DNA of 64,000 nt from Ottelia alismoides (lineage: Eukaryota > Streptophyta > Magnoliopsida > Alismatales > Hydrocharitaceae): contig JAZKJV010000684.1 in NCBI GenBank assembly GCA_037367405.1, forward strand, positions 744,001-808,000, given 5' to 3'. The notes beneath the pieces are model-generated. The model was given only the letters and a program-made list of their open reading frames with translations, made no database searches and was not told where the DNA came from. The position numbers and the translations under genes are program-made. Positions 59,859-64,000 of the stretch are shown here, one piece after another. Position 1 is the first letter of the stretch, and every line of letters begins with the position of its first letter.

Positions 59859-59940
59859 GGGATTTTTACACCCATGACCCTGCGTGATTATGTAATTACA
59901 TTCATAACCCCGCATTATCGCGAATTACACGAGAAACCCC
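59859..59940 (+). repeat. Left terminal inverted repeat of the Pack-MULE
   Basis: Pairs imperfectly with about 61545-61629. It contains an internal near-duplication (GACCCTGCGTGATTATGTAA and AACCCCGCATTATCGCGAAT). Confidence 0.8.
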
Positions 59941-60789
59941 GAGTAATGCTTAACCTTTACATAACATAACATTGTGTCAAGTTCCGTTTCAAATCTCCGT
60001 TAACTCAGACAGAAAAAGTTACATGTGGACAATTTTGCCCTTCAAAATATTTTATATTTACAAAATGATGTCCCCCTCGCCTGGAAGCACTTCCCTGTCC
60101 GCCTCCTTCGTCGTGGCTGTCGCCGCATCATCGAGTGCCCCCACGCGGCACTGCTCCAATTGCGCTACAAGCGTCGCGAGAATGAGCTCAATCGCCTCCG
60201 TTGTGACCGTCGTCGCGTCCATCGACCACCTCCGTCGCATCTATCGACCACCCCTCTTCCTCGTCGCCTAGAATCCTTCCCCCCGTCGCCCATGCCTGGA
60301 AGCCCTCTTCAACCGTTGTAGCCCTCCCCCCCCCACCGCCTCTGCTTGGAAAGACCCCTTCCCCCGTCGCAACAGTACACCCCCTCCCCCCGCTGCTGCC
60401 GCCCCTGCCTATAAAGAAACCCCCCCCCCCACCCCCCACCCCCCCCCCGGCGCTTGGAAGGAAAGCCCACATGGCGATCCTCCACCTCCCCGACTCACGT
60501 GTCCCTCGAGGCTGCCGCCATGTTCTCCTCCTCCACCTTCCTCCTCACCTCCAACCCCTTCCGCTCTCACCGCATCAAGCTCGCCACGGCAGTCACCCCT
60601 GCCTCCTTCCCTCCTCCGCTTACCACTATCCCCCCTGCTGTCGCCCCTGCCTGGAAAGATCCCTTCCCCCGTCGCAGCCCTCCCCCCCCACCTCCCCTAC
60701 TTTTAAGCCCCCTTTCCCCCGTCGCAACCCTTCCCCAAGCCGCCTCTTCTCCCAATCATCTCCACCCCGACCTGCACCAGCTCCTCCCT

Positions 60790-61250
60790 TTAGACCATGC
60801 TTGGTGCCCTAAAGTCGTGGATTATGTCCTCATCCAACTTCTCCTCGTACCTATCACCTATGTCCGTCTGGTTCTCCCCGATGATGAAACACACCAGCAT
60901 CGCTCAGACATGGTTATTGATCGCCAGCCGCATCCCCACAGCAAGAGCCTCGCAATCGTCGGGGACACCAAAGAATAGATAGCCACGTTGTGGATAAGGC
61001 TGGACAGGGCCATGCCGATGTCCTTTATTTTGCCATGGTCGATGAGGATGGCGGTAGAGCACGACGTATACGCAAGGATGTTGAGGTTGACGAACCTGAG
61101 GGATTGGTTGTCTGACTCAACGGTTCCTTCCACCTCCGTGATGTGAAATGGAAGGATTATCATCGACACCTTCATGTCCATGGCCATCGAGCATATGTCC
61201 TCGTACATGCTCCGGTATGGCGAGACTGATGTACGGTGGAACCTATTGGT
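60790..61250 (-). pseudogene. Captured CHX-type cation/H+ antiporter fragment (C-terminal domain)
   Basis: On minus, SVSPYRSMYEDICSMAMDMK, then SMIILPFH, GTVESDNQSLRFVNLNIL and CSTAILIDHG match in order the C-terminal cytosolic domain of plant CHX antiporters (SPYRTMHEDIC, LIILPFHK, VNxNVLxxAPCSVGILIDRG). After NVAIY the reading shifts frame and continues PDDCEALAVGMRLAINNHV, a stop, then RYEEKLDEDIIHDFR, matching the PDDREALAxxxRM and KLDDExIxEFR blocks. The transmembrane antiporter domain is absent. Full CHX proteins are about 800 residues; this is about 150. It lies inside the Pack-MULE and is presumably a captured copy of a host gene located elsewhere. Cannot act as a transporter. Confidence 0.8.
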
Positions 61251-61544
61251 GGAGTCAGTACTTCCCACACAAGGAGCCCACGGGACGGACATCGAAGAAT
61301 CTGAGGGCGGAGAAGGTGATGGCATTGTCGGGGACGAGCTGAAGGAGGAAGAAGGGGAGGGGGCGAGCTGGAGGAAGAAGGGGGAGGGGGCGATGAAGAA
61401 GGAAAGGGAAGGGGTTTGAGGTTTTTTATTCTTTTTAAATTTTTAGCAGGTGTTGGATAGACTACGAGTTGGATTAACTCAATTATATGGTTGGGTTAAG
61501 AGGAAAAACTAACGGAGGGTTATGAGTGTGAGACGGAGTGACTA

Positions 61545-61629
61545 TCTGAGGTTTTTTGTGTAATTTGCTATTATGCAGGGTTGTGACTGGAATTGCGAAA
61601 TTACTCAGGGTTATTGGTGTAAAAATCCC
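61545..61629 (-). repeat. Right terminal inverted repeat of the Pack-MULE
   Basis: The inverse reads GGGATTTTTACACCAATAAC at the tip; aligns with the left terminus over about 80 bp with small indels. Confidence 0.8.
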
Positions 61630-61639
61630 TAGAATATAT

Positions 61640-64000
61640 TAAAACAAGATATGTGAAAATCCGGTCTCAAGAATGCTTGAACCGTCATCTCCATAATAAT
61701 CATGTCATCAATACATATGTAAAGAGTATCAGATGTAGTCCTATGAAAAACAATGACCTGATCTCCGAGGTGAGTTTGTCAAAGTAGTCTTGTGGGCTCT
61801 GCTTTAGACCATAGATAGTGACACACATACTCCCCCATAAGTGGTGGAACTTGGTGGTTGTGTCATATAGACCTCCTCAAGATCACCATAATGGAAGGCA
61901 TTCTTGACATCTGACTAAAAAACAATCAACTTTGTTGGAAGCAACTTGGATGATCGTACGAATAAATCCAATTCTGGCCACTGGAGAGAAAGTCTTAAAA
62001 TACTCCACACTATAAATCTAGGGAAGACATTGCACTGATATGTCCTTTAATCTGTCTGCTAACCCATCTGAAGCATTTTTGTTGTAAAGAGTGATTTCTA
62101 AGCAGTAAGAACAACACCGGTGAGATATGGCACTAGATCCAAGTGAGATATGAAACAAGAGCATCCATCTCCTCATTCATATCTTGCTTCAACATTTATA
62201 ATGATCATGCGGAATAGGTATTGCCATAATAGCATCTAGTGCAGCATAAGATGTATACTACATTGTTTTTTAGACTTCCTCAAAGCAATAAGAAGTTTTG
62301 TAGAGGAGCTAGGATCATCTGAGTTTGCAGTTTGAAGAAGGTTCATCATCATGCATGATAAGAATAGCTAAGGGGACAAACTCAGATTGTTTAGTATGTC
62401 TTCTTTGGAAGACTTGGAGAGGGAGGGAACTCCAAGGGAGTGTTACTAATGGAGCATAGAAGAAACTAGTCTGATTAGTTAACATGTCATTTGTCGAAAC
62501 ATAATACCGATGCCCAATAGGGTTACAACACGTGTACCTCTTTTGGATTCGAGAGTACCTAAGGAAAATACACTTGCATGCACATATAATTTATCTCCAA
62601 TGTGAAAATTATAGACAAAGGCAATATAATTAAAAACTTGTAAAAGCAACGGAAAAAGGTTCCTCACCCTCAGAAAGAATATAGAACGGGGTAACCCTAC
62701 CAAGGACAGATGATTTTTACATTTTAATCTAATATGTGGTAGTGAGAATGTCATCTCGTCAGAAGGGTTTACGGGCCTACATCTGAGTATGGAGCGCTGA
62801 CATTGTCCATAATGGGACGAAGTTTCTACCACTCAATTCTATTATGAGCTATACTGACATGAGTTTTATATAGGGTAATGAGTATCAAAGAAACTAACCA
62901 AATCCTGTCGAACAAACTTAAGGGCATTGTCAAACTTGAAAATCCGAATGCTGATAAAAAAGTTTTTTTATATATTAAAAACAACTTGACAATATGACCG
63001 ATCTTTGACCAATCTTTCGTCTAATACATTGAAGAAAATCTACTATAGTTGTTAACTACAACAACAACAAAGCCTTTTCCCACTTTAAATAGGTTGGCTA
63101 CATGGATTTTTTGCGTCCATTCAGATCTATCTTGGGTCATTCTCGGGATCAGATCCAAAAAAGTAAGATCCCTTCGTATAGTCTCATTCCAACACTTCTT
63201 GGGCCTTCCACACCCTATTTTACCCAGCTCAACATTCCAAAACTCACTCTCCTCACAGGTGCATCAATTGACCTCCTATGCACATGGTCAACTCACCTTG
63301 AGCGATTTTCTCATATCTTATCTTCGATCGGAGCTACACCTCCAAACTATGAACATGCAGGGTCCCCAAATATCATAATAGACTAAAGCAAAATGGGTAG
63401 AGAATGATGAGGCTCGGTCTTGCGAGGAAAAGTTGGTTTGTGATGTTTTCCAAACTGACATGCCTCATTCTTAAAATGCTTCAGCGAGGTTAGTTTAGGG
63501 AACATATGGGAGAAAACTCTAGTGGAGGAGTGACCAAGATGTAGGTTTCATAGGAAGAAGTCAACAGAGATCAAAGTAGCTCCAACAAAACAAGAACATG
63601 TAGAAATATTACGATAATAGGGCATTCTCTAACACCTCCTCCCCCCCCCCCCCAAAAAAAACTACATCACTCTATAATTGAGATGTAAATGTGATCTATA
63701 CACACATACTAGGCTCAAAGGGAAGTCAGATATGCAGAAAACTCTGGAAGCTCGACTCTGGAAGAGACCATGTTGCCGAGGGAGGTAATGAGGGAAAATA
63801 CTCCATTAATTAAACTGACTTCACATGTACAGAAGGTTGTGAGAAGGTTAGACTACTTTATTAAGCCAAATGAGCAGACGCTCCAGAATTAATAATCCAA
63901 GTTGGAGAAGATGCTAGTAGCCATATTAAAATAGGTGTGTACCAAAAATTGTAGAATATTAGGCTTCTTCTGACCAAGCTGTTTTTTTTAAGAAAATGAA
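61640..64000 (-). pseudogene. Decayed Ty1-copia pol, third copia family, runs off the window
   Basis: On minus from high to low: GAG-pre-integrase at 63560-63410 (LHLGHSSTRVFSHMFPKL, ACQFGKHHKPTFP), integrase tail at 62830-62480 (SSVLGRVTPFYI, KCIFLRYSRIQKRYTC), reverse transcriptase at about 62010-61740 (SPVARIGFI, KNAF, IYGLKQSP-like). Stops and indels throughout. Separated from C2 and M by sequence. The piece at 63045-63400 is a separate insertion. Confidence 0.7.
63045..63400 (-). mobile_element. RTE-type LINE 3' end inserted in the copia remnant
   Basis: On minus it encodes broken GRPKKCWNETI-like and APIEDKIxxxxLxW-like stretches and ends with AATAGTTGGC-type RTE tail then GTTGTTGTTGTAG. 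It lies between the GAG-pre-integrase and integrase parts of the copia remnant, which explains the gap there. Confidence 0.65.

Larger units (their letters stand above)
59859..61629. mobile_element. Pack-MULE: Mutator-like element carrying host gene fragments (1771 bp)
   Basis: TAGAATATA is duplicated exactly at 59850-59858 and 61630-61638 (9 bp, the Mutator hallmark). The termini are GGGATTTTTACACC and its inverse, and the inverted similarity extends about 80 bp (ACCCTG(C/A)GT, GCATTAT/GCATAAT, AAATTACAC). There is no transposase. The interior is strongly GC-rich and contains a cation/H+ antiporter fragment on minus plus C-rich sequence at 60060-60780 of unknown origin, including GCCTGGAAAGA..CCCTTCCCCCGTCGCA repeats. 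Confidence 0.9.

Noticed and set aside
60410..60455. Long C-runs (also 63640-63653)
   Set aside because: Homopolymer tracts; likely slippage or assembly-prone, with no functional signal.
60858..60978. Plus-strand frame 60454-60978 as a host gene
   Set aside because: Its 3' part is the antisense of the CHX fragment, and its start is a run of C-rich low-complexity codons.

Overview
This is plant nuclear DNA, most likely from a large, repeat-rich angiosperm genome. The evidence is stacked LTR retrotransposons (Ty1-copia type and a gypsy-like type with a tRNA-Asp primer site), plant L1-type and RTE-type LINEs, hAT and Tourist-like MITEs, a gene-carrying Mutator-like element, and two exons of a plant-type class-IV aminotransferase with GT..AG introns. 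The species cannot be fixed from the sequence. No rRNA, tRNA or CRISPR was found.

Layout. 1-1515: minus-oriented piece of a gypsy-type LTR. 1516-15215: two non-coding LARD-like elements (A on plus, B on minus; LTRs about 2.9 kb, internal regions about 2.4 kb) fused tail to tail at 9245/9246. 15216-23502: decayed copia with a 2.5 kb 3' LTR and only the last 386 bp of its 5' LTR. 23503-29594: the least repetitive part, with a tandem trio of Tourist-like MITEs (25540-25974), the first two exons of an aminotransferase gene (27235-27966), a decayed duplicate exon in its intron 1, and a 385 bp hAT-like MITE. 29595-34535: decayed copia (element C2) with an 870 bp hAT-like insert in gag. 34980-36400: decayed minus-strand L1-type LINE. 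36672-50385: a gypsy-type LTR fragment with a unit of about 1.1 kb present three times in tandem; the middle unit carries a 4.1 kb plus-strand L1-type LINE (39066-43190) and a young minus-strand copia (element M, 43876-48944; 154 bp LTRs, AAGTT target duplication, 1034-codon pol frame). 50386-52050: 45 bp tandem repeats split by a hAT-like MITE, then an RTE LINE tail. 52100-59700: a minus-strand L1-type LINE interrupted by an LTR element (53766-58547), itself interrupted by a related element in the opposite orientation (53888-56082). 59859-61629: a Mutator-like element with 9 bp target duplications that carries a piece of a CHX-type cation/H+ antiporter gene (a Pack-MULE). 61640-64000: decayed minus-strand copia with an RTE 3' end inside it.

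The only cellular genes are the aminotransferase 5' part and the captured antiporter fragment. Everything else is mobile DNA at different ages. The sequence supports a relative order: the tandem units formed first, then the LINE and element M entered the middle unit; the minus LINE was hit by the outer LTR element, which was hit by the inner one. All pol genes carry stops or frameshifts; element M is closest to intact but has a frameshift in gag and an amber stop before pol. If the aminotransferase gene is real and complete, its second intron runs beyond the window and contains more than 36 kb of nested elements.
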